11,818 nucleotides of DNA from contig JAKLHL010000028.1 of assembly GCA_022710165.1 (NCBI GenBank), positions 1 to 11,818 of the forward strand, in the 5' to 3' direction. Made by a program: the position numbers and the translations under genes. The notes under the pieces are model-generated. The model was not told the origin of the DNA. It was given only the letters and a program-made list of their open reading frames with translations, and did no database searches. Source of the stretch: Bdellovibrionales bacterium. GTDB lineage: Bacteria > Bdellovibrionota > JAFGOL01. How positions within the stretch are numbered: position 1 is the first letter of the stretch; each line of letters starts with the position of its first letter. This document shows, in pieces, positions 1 through 7,279 of the stretch.

Positions 1-966
1 AAAGGGATAGTCTTTGTGGCAAAAAGTCCTGCAATGAAAAGTGTCCTCTTCATGATAGACAAGGCCGCCCCTACACCGTCTAATGTACTCATAACCGGTG
101 AAAGCGGAAGCGGAAAAGAGGTCCTGGCACGTCTGATACACCAAAAAGGCCCTTCTGCAGGCAAAAGGTTCTTTGCAATAAACTGCGCCTCAATACCAGA
201 AACACTGCTTGAGAGCGAGCTTTTCGGCCACGAAAAAGGTGCTTTCACGGGTGCATTAAAGACAAAGAAAGGAAAATTCGAGCTCGCACCAGAAGGTATC
301 ATCTTTCTTGATGAGATAGGCGAGATGCCTCTTGCCCTGCAGGCAAAGCTATTAAGGGTCATAGAGGAAAAAAAGTTTGAACGTCTTGGAGGGGTTGAAG
401 AGATAAGTTTCTCTTCCAGGATAATAGCCGCCACCAATAAAAATCTTAAAGAGCTCATAAAAGAAGGCAGGTTCAGGGACGACCTCTTTTACAGGCTTAA
501 CGTAGTGCACATAGATATACCTCCGCTAAGGGAAAGGAGAGAAGACTTAGAGGAATTAATAGACATGTTCCTTAGGCAGAAATCGATCGTACTAGGCATG
601 AGCCAAAAGCAGCTCAGCGCAGAAGCAAAGAACAAGCTCCTAAGCTACAATTTCCCCGGCATCATAAGGGAACTATCTAACATCATAGAGAGCTCGCTCA
701 TAGTCTCAAAGACCAACACCATAAAGCCTAACGACCTTGCCATCCCAAAACATGAGATAAGCTCCCCGCTGGATAACGGCACTAAAATAGACATAGAGAA
801 CGGCTACGCCAACATAAAGAACATAAGCGACAAGCTTGAAGAGGAATTGATAAGAGAAGCCCTCAGCGTCCATAAGGACATGCCTAACGAGGACATAGCA
901 AAGATGCTGGGTACCACAAGACGTGTTCTTGAATCCAGGATAAAAGCCTACGGAATAAAAAAATAA
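1..966 (+). CDS. Sigma-54-dependent transcriptional activator (AAA+ and Fis-type HTH), 5' end cut by the window
   Basis: Enhancer-binding activator that would use ATP hydrolysis to open promoters held by sigma-54 RNA polymerase. The frame is open from base 1, and the residues before the GTG at 16 (KGIVF) fit the start of a sigma-54 interaction domain, so that GTG is not the real start and the sensory N-terminus is missing. Counting from that GTG: Walker A GESGSGKE at 28-35, the sigma-54 contact loop GAFTGA at 75-80, Walker B GIIFLDE at 94-100, and the arginine-finger region FRDDLFYRLNV at 153-163. The C-terminus carries a Fis-like helix-turn-helix (EDIAKMLGTTRRVLESRIK). The sensor-2 motif reads GIIREL at about 215-220 instead of the usual GNVREL; the key Arg is kept. 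The gene converges on the minus-strand operon, with the palindromic element between them. The signal and target genes cannot be told from the window. Confidence 0.93.
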   Translation, partial: KGIVFVAKSPAMKSVLFMIDKAAPTPSNVLITGESGSGKEVLARLIHQKGPSAGKRFFAINCASIPETLLESELFGHEKGAFTGALKTKKGKFELAPEGIIFLDEIGEMPLALQAKLLRVIEEKKFERLGGVEEISFSSRIIAATNKNLKELIKEGRFRDDLFYRLNVVHIDIPPLRERREDLEELIDMFLRQKSIVLGMSQKQLSAEAKNKLLSYNFPGIIRELSNIIESSLIVSKTNTIKPNDLAIPKHEISSPLDNGTKIDIENGYANIKNISDKLEEELIREALSVHKDMPNEDIAKMLGTTRRVLESRIKAYGIKK

Positions 967-972
967 ACAGTA

Positions 973-1132
973 TTACTCTCCTGTAATTAAATTTCTTCAC
1001 TAAAGCCTCGCCTCACTAAAATCGCGAACTCGCCATTAGGCTCAGACAACGCGATTTTTTAACGCTCATCTCGGCTAGTATGGTGCCCAAAAACTACGGC
1101 ACACGTTCAGAAATTTAATTACAGGAGAGTAA
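973..1132. repeat. 160-bp palindromic element with perfect 24-bp inverted-repeat ends
   Basis: The left arm (973-996, beginning TTACTCTCCTGTAATTAAAT) is the exact reverse complement of the right arm (1109-1132). The 112 bp between them holds a second hairpin (1018-1058), a short GTGCC/GGCAC pair (1083-1087 and 1098-1102) and a direct repeat TCACTAAA (997-1004 and 1013-1020). The element fills almost the whole gap between two convergent genes; the right arm ends only 6 bp from the stop codon of the minus-strand gene. No start codon, ribosome site or reading frame of useful length is evident inside. The form fits a MITE-like or dispersed palindromic repeat, or a large bidirectional terminator. 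No clear target-site duplication is visible apart from TA next to each end. Confidence 0.8.
1018..1060 (+). terminator. Rho-independent terminator-like hairpin inside the palindromic element
   Basis: A 9-bp perfect stem AAAATCGCG (1018-1026) pairs with CGCGATTTT (1050-1058), and the T run spans 1055-1060. The 23-nt loop can form a further small GCC/GGC stem (1032-1034 and 1039-1041). Placed about 50 bp after the stop codon of the sigma-54 activator gene, it would end that transcript. Read on the minus strand the hairpin is followed by only four T, so it could also act, probably less well, on the long operon arriving from the other side. Confidence 0.6.
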
Positions 1133-1138
1133 GATAAA

Positions 1139-2926
1139 TTATTGGTTTAATGTAAGGACCCTTTCCCATGCAGGTATATACCGTGGATCCATGGAAAGGA
1201 CTTTCTTCCAGAGCACCATGGCAGTGTTCTTTTCACCGGATTTGAGCATTACGTCGCCCATGAGCGTTATCGCATAAAGCGCAGTATACTCATCTGAAGA
1301 CTGTGCTTTCATGAGGTGGTTCCTTGCCTGTCCAAGGTTATTCCCCTCTATGGCCATGATGCCTGCATAAAGATGAGCAAGCTGGTTGGAATAATCAACA
1401 GACAGCGACTTTGATATGTTCTCTTGTGCATCATCGGCCTTTGACTGGTTGTATTTCATTATCCCGATTATCATAAGCTTGACCGGGTCATCACCCTTGA
1501 AAAGATCAGATTCAAGCATCTTTGATACTGCACTGTTGTTACCTTTAACAAGATTGAGAATGGTTATCATGTAAGCCATATAACTTTTCTCTGTGTTAGA
1601 GGTGAAGTATTTATACAGCTCGTTAAGGTGGTCTAATTCCTCTTCTATCATGTCCTCTTTAGGTATCTGGTGCAGAGGTGTAAAGACCCTCTTATAGTAA
1701 TAAGGGTCAAGGTATATGGCCTTTTTTATCAGCTCGAATGAAGCCTGCGGAGCTGATGCCATATAATTAGCATAAGCGCCCATAGTGTAGAATTCCCTGA
1801 CGTTCTGGTTCTGTTGGAGTGCAGACGAGAATATCTTTGCGGCATCTTTGTGCTTGCCCTGCTTCAACATTGCTATGCCTTCCATAAGAGCAGCATCGCT
1901 GAAGCTGGTTGATAGTTTTTGCGCGTTCCTGAAGTATTCAACAGCGCTCTTATAGTCCGATCGTTTCATCATCAAGCATCCGATGTTATAGTAAAGAGAA
2001 GCGTTTGTAGGACGTATGGCCAGGGCCTGATTAAAATATCCTTCAGAGGAGCTGATATTGCCTTTCTTGTACTCAAGTATGCCAAGAAAGGTCTTTATGT
2101 CGCTCTGCTCTTCCTGATCAGGGATCTTTCCGATATTGGCGTCAGCGTAAAGCTCCTGCAGGTCCTTTTCAGCAGAAGAGTTGTTGGAAAGCACCACAAG
2201 ATCTATGGCGGCTTTTCGTATCCTCACCGATGAATGATGTGGTTTTGCCGCAAGCGCCTTGTGGTAGTACTTTAGCGCTTCCTTGAAAAGCCCACCCTCT
2301 TCCAGCTCTTTTCCCTTTATGTAATATTTGTTGAAGTAATCACTGGTCTCATCAGAGAGGCCTGTTCGCTTGCTAAAGTAAGAGGCTTCTAATATCCATA
2401 TTCCTATGCCTATGGCAGCGACTATACTAAAGGCTACAACGGCAGGTATGAGTATGTTCCGCTTGCTGACCAGCTTTGGCTTGTAGACGTATTCCTGGTC
2501 CTCGTCCGGTACAATGATCCTGGTCTTTTTGAATGCAGGCGGTTTGACCTTTCTTCTCTGATCTTTCTCTTTTGCCTCTTCAAGGGCCTCAACATCAAAA
2601 TTAGCGGTCGATTCAGAGAGGCTGTAATCCGCACCGAGTGCGACGTCCCTAAAATAATCAACGTTCTTTATGAGTGTCCACTCTTTGCCCGGTTTGGCTA
2701 TCTCGTCAAGGAACACTACTTTCTTTGAACTGATGAGGTCTTTTATGTGAGAGCCTTTGTAAGGGCCCATGATCTTTCCGTCGGTGGTCCTGATAAGCCA
2801 GCGTTCAACTTCTATGTTGCTGGTATTGTCCAGCTCATATTTTACGGCGCAGTCCTTGCAAAGCAAAAGGTCGCCATATGAGCTTAATTTTTTTGTCTTT
2901 CTACCGCATTTAGAGCATTCCGGCAT
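1139..2926 (-). CDS. Membrane-anchored zinc-ribbon / GYF-like / TPR repeat protein
   Basis: 595-residue protein with an unusual domain order. A four-Cys zinc-ribbon-like knuckle (C4, C7, C23, C26) opens it, followed by a GYF_2-like module at about 42-92 (W43, GPY at 54-56, W83). A charged linker (112-155) leads to one transmembrane segment at about 157-180 with basic residues on its N-side (KLVSKR). From about 198 to the end the protein is a run of TPR-type helical hairpins (for example the YFNQALAIRP and WKKVLSMDP units). By the positive-inside rule the zinc ribbon and GYF module should be cytoplasmic and the TPR part periplasmic. It is the last gene of the operon, 28 bp after the SpoIIE-like gene. 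The start ATG lacks a well-placed Shine-Dalgarno; AAGG lies only 1 nt before it. A scaffolding role spanning the inner membrane is inferred; the exact function is unknown. Confidence 0.85.
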   Translation of the reverse strand: MPECSKCGRKTKKLSSYGDLLLCKDCAVKYELDNTSNIEVERWLIRTTDGKIMGPYKGSHIKDLISSKKVVFLDEIAKPGKEWTLIKNVDYFRDVALGADYSLSESTANFDVEALEEAKEKDQRRKVKPPAFKKTRIIVPDEDQEYVYKPKLVSKRNILIPAVVAFSIVAAIGIGIWILEASYFSKRTGLSDETSDYFNKYYIKGKELEEGGLFKEALKYYHKALAAKPHHSSVRIRKAAIDLVVLSNNSSAEKDLQELYADANIGKIPDQEEQSDIKTFLGILEYKKGNISSSEGYFNQALAIRPTNASLYYNIGCLMMKRSDYKSAVEYFRNAQKLSTSFSDAALMEGIAMLKQGKHKDAAKIFSSALQQNQNVREFYTMGAYANYMASAPQASFELIKKAIYLDPYYYKRVFTPLHQIPKEDMIEEELDHLNELYKYFTSNTEKSYMAYMITILNLVKGNNSAVSKMLESDLFKGDDPVKLMIIGIMKYNQSKADDAQENISKSLSVDYSNQLAHLYAGIMAIEGNNLGQARNHLMKAQSSDEYTALYAITLMGDVMLKSGEKNTAMVLWKKVLSMDPRYIPAWERVLTLNQ

Positions 2927-2954
2927 GCCTTAAAGTATAGATGTTTTAACAGCT

Positions 2955-3824
2955 TCAGACAACATAAAACATCTTTCTTTCAAGCTCTATGCCCAAAATA
3001 CTGACGTCCCCTTTGAGCCTGTTCCTTTTAGCGTCGGTAAAAGTATCCAGCTCAAAGCTTATGTTGCTTACTATGTCTGATATCGGAAGATGCTGTGCGT
3101 TCGACAGCCCCTTTTTAATTCCATTCATGCCGAACTTTTCACCGCCTTCGTTCTCAGAAAGAAGTATGCCGTTGTTCGGTATCAATATCCTGTCCCCTGG
3201 ATTTAGTCTGAAAGAAGCCCTGTGAGGATCATTAAGAGAGGCGTCCCCGCTCTCTCCTATGCAGAACTGCTGGTCGTCCCTAATGACCATCAAGCCCGGC
3301 ATTCCCACGGAACACAGTTCCATTTGAAGTGACGCCTTGTCTATCAGTACGTATAAGAGCTTCACCGTGGCCTCGCTCCCATCCTTAGGGAAGCTCGCGC
3401 AGTTTGAAAGTTCCTTGTTGAGCGCTTCAAAAAAAGAATCACAGCACTGGGTCTCTTCACTTTCTACGAGGCTGGAAGCTATGCTCATCACTACCGCAGA
3501 GGTCCCGTAGCCCTTTGCATCGCAGACTATTATCCCTGCCCCTCTCTGTTTAGGGAGCTCGAATATATCAAAATAACTGTTAAGGCTTTCTTTGGAGATC
3601 ATGTACTTTGAGGCAAAAATAAGGCCTTTCACCTTTGGGAGTTTCTTTGATGCTATCTTTCTGTATAGAGAGGTAGCCGCTCTTATCCCTGCCTCTGTTT
3701 CCTGTATTATCCCGCCAAGGCAGGAATTAAGGCTGTTCACAACAGAGTAAAGCTTTTGAAGCTCCACGTTCTTTTTTTCAAGCTCTCTTTCAAGCTCTTC
3801 TATGCGTTGTTTATCAAAGCTCAT
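2955..3824 (-). CDS. Degenerate SpoIIE/RsbU-type PP2C-like protein with N-terminal coiled coil
   Basis: 289 residues. Positions 4-35 form a heptad-rich coiled coil; about 65-283 follows the SpoIIE/RsbU serine-phosphatase pattern. Matching landmarks are SYFDIF (83-88, usual GGDYYD), CDAKGYG (101-107, usual GDVSGHG), GMPGLMVI (174-181, usual GHPPPLLL), PGDRILIPNNGI (209-220, usual LYTDGV), EKFG (229-232) and GDVSILGI (272-279, usual DDVTLLVL). Of the four metal-binding Asp of this family, those in CDAKG and GDVS are present, but the GGD Asp is Ser83 and the TDG Asp is Asn. Catalysis is therefore doubtful; it may be a binding or partner-switching protein. No anti-sigma or STAS partner gene is in the window. 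The start overlaps the rsmB-like stop codon by 4 bp (ATGA), and GGAG lies 4 nt upstream of the ATG. Confidence 0.8.
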   Translation of the reverse strand: MSFDKQRIEELERELEKKNVELQKLYSVVNSLNSCLGGIIQETEAGIRAATSLYRKIASKKLPKVKGLIFASKYMISKESLNSYFDIFELPKQRGAGIIVCDAKGYGTSAVVMSIASSLVESEETQCCDSFFEALNKELSNCASFPKDGSEATVKLLYVLIDKASLQMELCSVGMPGLMVIRDDQQFCIGESGDASLNDPHRASFRLNPGDRILIPNNGILLSENEGGEKFGMNGIKKGLSNAQHLPISDIVSNISFELDTFTDAKRNRLKGDVSILGIELERKMFYVV

Positions 3825-5065
3825 TTTCTCTCCAACACTGCTATATAAAGCCCATCCATATTAACACTATTGGGCAGTGTAAGGCACTCAAATTTTTTAT
3901 TGATGTCATGGTTCACACTAAGGACCCTGTTAATAACGTCGCTGGTCTCTGCCCTTCTAAAGGTGCATACGGAGTACACCAAAAGGCCTCCTTTCTTTAG
4001 AGCATTAAGACCCGTGCTCAAGATATCCATTTGTATTTCCGGAAGTTTTTCCCAGTTGTTAGAGCTCTCCCTCATGATTATATCCGGGTTCCTCCTAAGA
4101 ACGCCTAAAGCACTGCAGGGAGGATCAACAAAGACCCTGTCATATGAAGCCTTGTCTACTCCAATTTCAGACGCTGAACTGTTAAGGACCTCTATGGACT
4201 TCATGGACAGTCTGTTAATGTTCTCATGCATCCTGAGCAGTCTTGCCGCAGACCTATCGACTGCCTTTATGCTTGCCTTGTCTTTGGCCATGATAGCGGC
4301 TTTTATGGCTTTACCACCCGGCGCACTGCAAAGGTCAAGCATGCTCATTCCTTCAAAAGGTTCAAGCCTGCTTACCGCATATTGAGAGGAAAGGTCCTGA
4401 ATGATGAAAGACCCAGACTCGAACTCCTTTGACCTGAATATTTCTCTGTCAAAAGTACTGATGGTCTTAACGCCGCTGTACTCTACTATATTTGCCTCTA
4501 TTTTATTTTCCGTGAGCTTTTTATAAAGTTCATTAACACTTGTCCTGTTCTCGTTCACCAGAATAAAGAAAGGTGAAGGCTCCAGGAATCCTTTTAGTAC
4601 GTTATCAGCGTCTTTGCCAAATACTGCCCTGGCCTCTTGGGTTATGTAGCCAGGATACAACGGGAACTGCTCAAGCTTGTTTTTTTCCTCGCTGAAGTTC
4701 CTGGTGAAATTAGACAGCACTGCATTCACGAAAGGCTTTGCGTTGGACTCTTCAAAGTGGTCCATCAGTTTTAAGGCTTCGCTTATGACAGCATATGGCT
4801 TGGAACTGTTGTTGTAGGCCAGTTCGAACAGACCCAGCTGAAGTATAACAAAGGTCTTTTTGCCGACTTTTTTCTTGGCCTTGCTGTTTATGTACTCTCC
4901 CAACTGATGATAGCGTCTGGCAACACCATAGCACAGGTTATATACCTGGTTCTTCCTTATACCCTCGCTGGCTATCTGAGATATCTGTTCGTCCAGTTTT
5001 TTTGCGGAGAGGACGTTAAGGATGACCTCTACAGAGCTTACTCTTTCCTTTGATGGGTACTGCAT
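3821..5065 (-). CDS. rsmB: RsmB-like 16S rRNA (cytosine-C5) methyltransferase
   Basis: 414 residues, close to the usual RsmB length of about 430. The N-terminal 1-130 is a NusB-like RNA-binding helical domain, which distinguishes RsmB from other NOL1/NOP2/Sun enzymes. The C-terminal part is a SAM-dependent Rossmann methyltransferase: DLCSAPGGK at 244-252 binds SAM, DPPCS at 314-318 carries one conserved Cys, and SVCTF at 365-369 carries the other (C367, usually in a YSTCS context), with the expected Glu at 372. The enzyme would methylate C967 (E. coli numbering) of 16S rRNA in the cytoplasm. It starts 4 bp after the preceding gene, without an obvious Shine-Dalgarno, so translation may be coupled to that gene. 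The two catalytic cysteines are intact, so activity is expected. Confidence 0.92.
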   Translation of the reverse strand: MQYPSKERVSSVEVILNVLSAKKLDEQISQIASEGIRKNQVYNLCYGVARRYHQLGEYINSKAKKKVGKKTFVILQLGLFELAYNNSSKPYAVISEALKLMDHFEESNAKPFVNAVLSNFTRNFSEEKNKLEQFPLYPGYITQEARAVFGKDADNVLKGFLEPSPFFILVNENRTSVNELYKKLTENKIEANIVEYSGVKTISTFDREIFRSKEFESGSFIIQDLSSQYAVSRLEPFEGMSMLDLCSAPGGKAIKAAIMAKDKASIKAVDRSAARLLRMHENINRLSMKSIEVLNSSASEIGVDKASYDRVFVDPPCSALGVLRRNPDIIMRESSNNWEKLPEIQMDILSTGLNALKKGGLLVYSVCTFRRAETSDVINRVLSVNHDINKKFECLTLPNSVNMDGLYIAVLERK

Positions 5066-5069
5066 TGGT

Positions 5070-5570
5070 TTACTCTATGGATGCGCAAAGCAGATCTTCC
5101 ATACCGGCCGCTTTTGCAAGGGCCAGCCTTTTTTGCGCCGACGTAATATCAAAAGAATTCAAATAAGACCTTGATAGTAGGACCTCGCTCACAAAATAAG
5201 GATATGAGTAAGGCATTTTTTTAGAGAGCAAGGCATTAAGTTCACTGGAAAGTGATCTTGCCTTTGCAAATTCCCCGCTCATGAACAAGGCCTCGGCCAT
5301 GCTCAAAAGCGAAAGACCGTTAAGCTCTTTCATACCACCAGCCTTTTTAAGCTCAGCGCCTATCACGGAGAACTCGAACTTTGCAGTGTCGTAGTCTGAA
5401 TTTGCCATTGAGCAGAGAGCTTTTACGTACCTGCACCTGGGGCTCATCAGCTCCTGTTTGTATGATACACAGGCTTTGTAATTACCTATTATGTAATAGG
5501 AATCAAGTTTAGGACAGTCCTCTTGAGCGAATATGTTGGCCAGAACAGCGAGTATTATTAACGGCATCAT
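5070..5570 (-). CDS. Small exported helical-repeat (TPR-like) protein of unknown function
   Basis: 166 residues. The first 15 residues form a short hydrophobic signal-peptide-like segment ending ANIFA before QEDC, so export to the periplasm is likely. There is no clear lipobox, although a Cys follows at 19. The rest is alternating helices resembling divergent TPR or SEL1-type repeats (for example LSMAEALFMSGEFAKARSL at about 88-106 and LSRSYLNSFDITSAQKRLAL at about 132-151). Two ATG codons stand in tandem at the start; AGGA touches the first, so the second (5567) may be used instead. The first ATG overlaps the stop codon of the LapA-like gene by 4 bp. Placed directly after a LapA-like gene it occupies the position of the TPR protein LapB in E. 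coli, but it is much shorter and lacks LapB's zinc domain, so equivalence is not claimed. Confidence 0.75.
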   Translation of the reverse strand: MMPLIILAVLANIFAQEDCPKLDSYYIIGNYKACVSYKQELMSPRCRYVKALCSMANSDYDTAKFEFSVIGAELKKAGGMKELNGLSLLSMAEALFMSGEFAKARSLSSELNALLSKKMPYSYPYFVSEVLLSRSYLNSFDITSAQKRLALAKAAGMEDLLCASIE

Positions 5571-5875
5571 TCCTGCCCGTCTATCTTAAGGTCCTTTATC
5601 TTTTGTTCAAGTGCAGATCTGAGCTCTTCATAGGAGTGCATGTATTTTTTCTTGGACAGGTAGACCTTTATCAATTTCCAGGTCAAAAGCAAAGTCGCTG
5701 TAAAAAACCCTGACAAGAAAGCTATGAGCAGTACCACCCACTGCGAAGTAGGAACTGACCTTAGGTAGAAAAACCTTATTATCACCGGATCGGAATTATG
5801 TTTTGCGAATAGAACACCTGCAACGGTGAGTGCTATTATAAAAATAAAATACATTATCAGCGCAAAACCTCTCAT
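5567..5875 (-). CDS. LapA-domain (DUF1049) inner-membrane protein
   Basis: 102 residues with the LapA family layout: transmembrane helix 1 at about 4-24, a short loop containing N27 and the hydrophobic stretch VIIRFFYL (31-38), transmembrane helix 2 at about 46-67, then a basic and coiled-coil C-terminal tail (KKKYMHSYEELRSALEQKI). In E. coli, LapA works with the TPR protein LapB in lipopolysaccharide assembly and in regulated proteolysis of LpxC. A strong Shine-Dalgarno AAGGAGG (reverse complement of 5883-5889) precedes the ATG by 7 nt. The gene overlaps both neighbours by 4 bp, and the next gene encodes a small helical-repeat protein. The family match rests on topology and pattern rather than on a signature residue set. 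Confidence 0.78.
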   Translation of the reverse strand: MRGFALIMYFIFIIALTVAGVLFAKHNSDPVIIRFFYLRSVPTSQWVVLLIAFLSGFFTATLLLTWKLIKVYLSKKKYMHSYEELRSALEQKIKDLKIDGQE

Positions 5876-6369
5876 TTTGAGACCTCCTTAAAAGCCTTTG
5901 CCACCCTATCGTAGCTGCCTAGTATATGTTCCGATATTACTTTTACTTCACCTATTACCGGCATGAAGTTGGTGTCACCGTTCCATCTTGGGACCACATG
6001 ATAATGTATGTGAGAATCTATACCTGCACCTGCAACACGGCCTATGTTCATCCCAACATTACAACCCTGGGGCTTATAGACCTTGTTTATCACTCTTATG
6101 GAGAGCCTTAGGGTCTCATGAAGGTCGTCGTTCTCTGTTTTAGAAAGTCCGTCATAATTACTGGTGTGGTTCTTTGGGACCACCATAAGATGTCCGTTGT
6201 TATATGGGTATCTATTCATCATTACCAGTGAATGCTTGGAACTATAAACAACGAGGTTGTTCTTTGATGCCTTTTGTTTTAGGACTTTGCAAAACAGACA
6301 TTTACCATCGTCCTTTGCAGCCTTGGTTATGTATTCCATTCTCCATGGGGCCCACATTTTGTTCTTCAT
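5872..6369 (-). CDS. HIT-family nucleotide hydrolase/phosphorylase (Ap4A phosphorylase-like)
   Basis: 165 residues from the ATG at 6369. The histidine triad is HIHYHVVPRW, with H120, H122 and H124; H122 or its equivalent would attack the alpha-phosphate. C24-x2-C27 forms a zinc-site pair, and MWAPWRMEYI at 5-14 and YPYNNGHLMVVP at 54-65 are typical of the branch that includes mycobacterial Rv2613c, a diadenosine tetraphosphate phosphorylase. GDTNFMPVIGEVKVI at 131-145 also matches that branch. An in-frame ATG at 6390 exists, but the ATG at 6369 is preferred: GGGAG lies about 6 nt before it, the protein then begins at the conserved MKNKMWAPWR segment, and overlap with sppA is avoided (10-bp gap). 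The stop codon overlaps the start of the LapA-like gene. Confidence 0.9.
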   Translation of the reverse strand: MKNKMWAPWRMEYITKAAKDDGKCLFCKVLKQKASKNNLVVYSSKHSLVMMNRYPYNNGHLMVVPKNHTSNYDGLSKTENDDLHETLRLSIRVINKVYKPQGCNVGMNIGRVAGAGIDSHIHYHVVPRWNGDTNFMPVIGEVKVISEHILGSYDRVAKAFKEVSK

Positions 6370-6379
6370 GAACACTCCC

Positions 6380-7279
6380 TCACATAGCAACAGGCATTCT
6401 AGCCTGTGAATCTACCAGGACCTTATCTATAAAAGCCTTGGTGCCCATAAGCAGTTTGAACAATCCATCCTTTTTGACTTCTGGGTAATACAACTTTGGT
6501 TTGCCCTTTATGCCTGCGGCTTTTGCAGCTATGTCCACAGCGTCCTCAAAATTACCAATTTCATCAACAAGCTTAAGCTCTTTTGCCTGAGCTCCAGAGA
6601 AGATCCTTCCATCGGCGAGTTTTTCAACCTCTGCGATAGGGAGCTTTCTTGACTCCGCTATATGGCCCTTGAACTGTGAGTGTATGTCATCAGATAACTT
6701 TTGAAGTATGCGCCTTTCCTCTTCTGTCATATCCCTTGAAGTACTGCCGATATCCTTGAACTTACCGCTCTTTATTGTGATAGGGCTTACCTTTATGAAG
6801 TTATACAGCCTCTGAAGATCGGCAAGCTGCATGATCACACCTATGCTCCCGGTAAGCGTGCCTGGGTTTGCGACTATGGTACGTGCCCCTATGGCGACGT
6901 AGTATCCGCCTGATGCCGCAAGCGAGCTTAATGAGGCGATAACAGGTTTTTTAGCATCAAGTTTTTTTAACTCTTCATATATCTCTTGGGAAGCAGCCAC
7001 ACCGCCCCCGGGGGAATCTATCCTTACCACCACGGCCTTTGTGCTGCTGCGTTCTGCAATGTCCCTTATCTCTTCAAGTATATCGTCAGATTCGGCTATC
7101 ATGCCCTTTATCTCAAGAACACTCACCTCATCCTTGCTGAATATGCCTGATCCATCGCTGTACAATGATTTTGCCGCAGCCTCGCTTGGGGTATTATAGG
7201 ACCTTACCATCGTATAGAAGAGCGCCACAAGTATTATCGCTGAGATAACGACTATTGCCACAAGAGCTTTTTTTGCCAT
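6380..7279 (-). CDS. sppA: Signal peptide peptidase SppA (short type)
   Basis: 299 residues, matching the roughly 36-kDa single-domain SppA rather than the double-length E. coli form. One N-terminal membrane anchor spans about 4-25. The ClpP/crotonase-fold body has DSPGG at 88-92, the nucleophile S123 in SLAASGGYYVA, and the general base K175 in KSGKFKDIGS, spaced as in the Ser/Lys dyad of B. subtilis SppA (S147/K199). It would cleave cleared signal peptides and other small hydrophobic peptides within or at the membrane. The gene begins immediately after the rpsA stop codon (no intervening base), and its Shine-Dalgarno (GAGGG) lies inside the rpsA 3' end, implying co-translation. All catalytic residues are present. 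Confidence 0.94.
   Translation of the reverse strand: MAKKALVAIVVISAIILVALFYTMVRSYNTPSEAAAKSLYSDGSGIFSKDEVSVLEIKGMIAESDDILEEIRDIAERSSTKAVVVRIDSPGGGVAASQEIYEELKKLDAKKPVIASLSSLAASGGYYVAIGARTIVANPGTLTGSIGVIMQLADLQRLYNFIKVSPITIKSGKFKDIGSTSRDMTEEERRILQKLSDDIHSQFKGHIAESRKLPIAEVEKLADGRIFSGAQAKELKLVDEIGNFEDAVDIAAKAAGIKGKPKLYYPEVKKDGLFKLLMGTKAFIDKVLVDSQARMPVAM

Noticed and set aside
973..1132. Interpretation as a transposon remnant with target-site duplication
   Set aside because: Flanking bases show no duplication longer than TA, and no transposase fragment is present, so only a repeat element is called.
3870..4385. 171-codon open frame on the plus strand
   Set aside because: It lies wholly antisense to the rsmB-like gene, whose methyltransferase motifs are clear; its translation shows no domain pattern and it has no convincing ribosome site.
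6370..6390. Upstream in-frame ATG giving a 172-residue HIT protein
   Set aside because: No Shine-Dalgarno precedes it and it overlaps sppA; the ATG at 6369 has GGGAG upstream and begins at the conserved segment.
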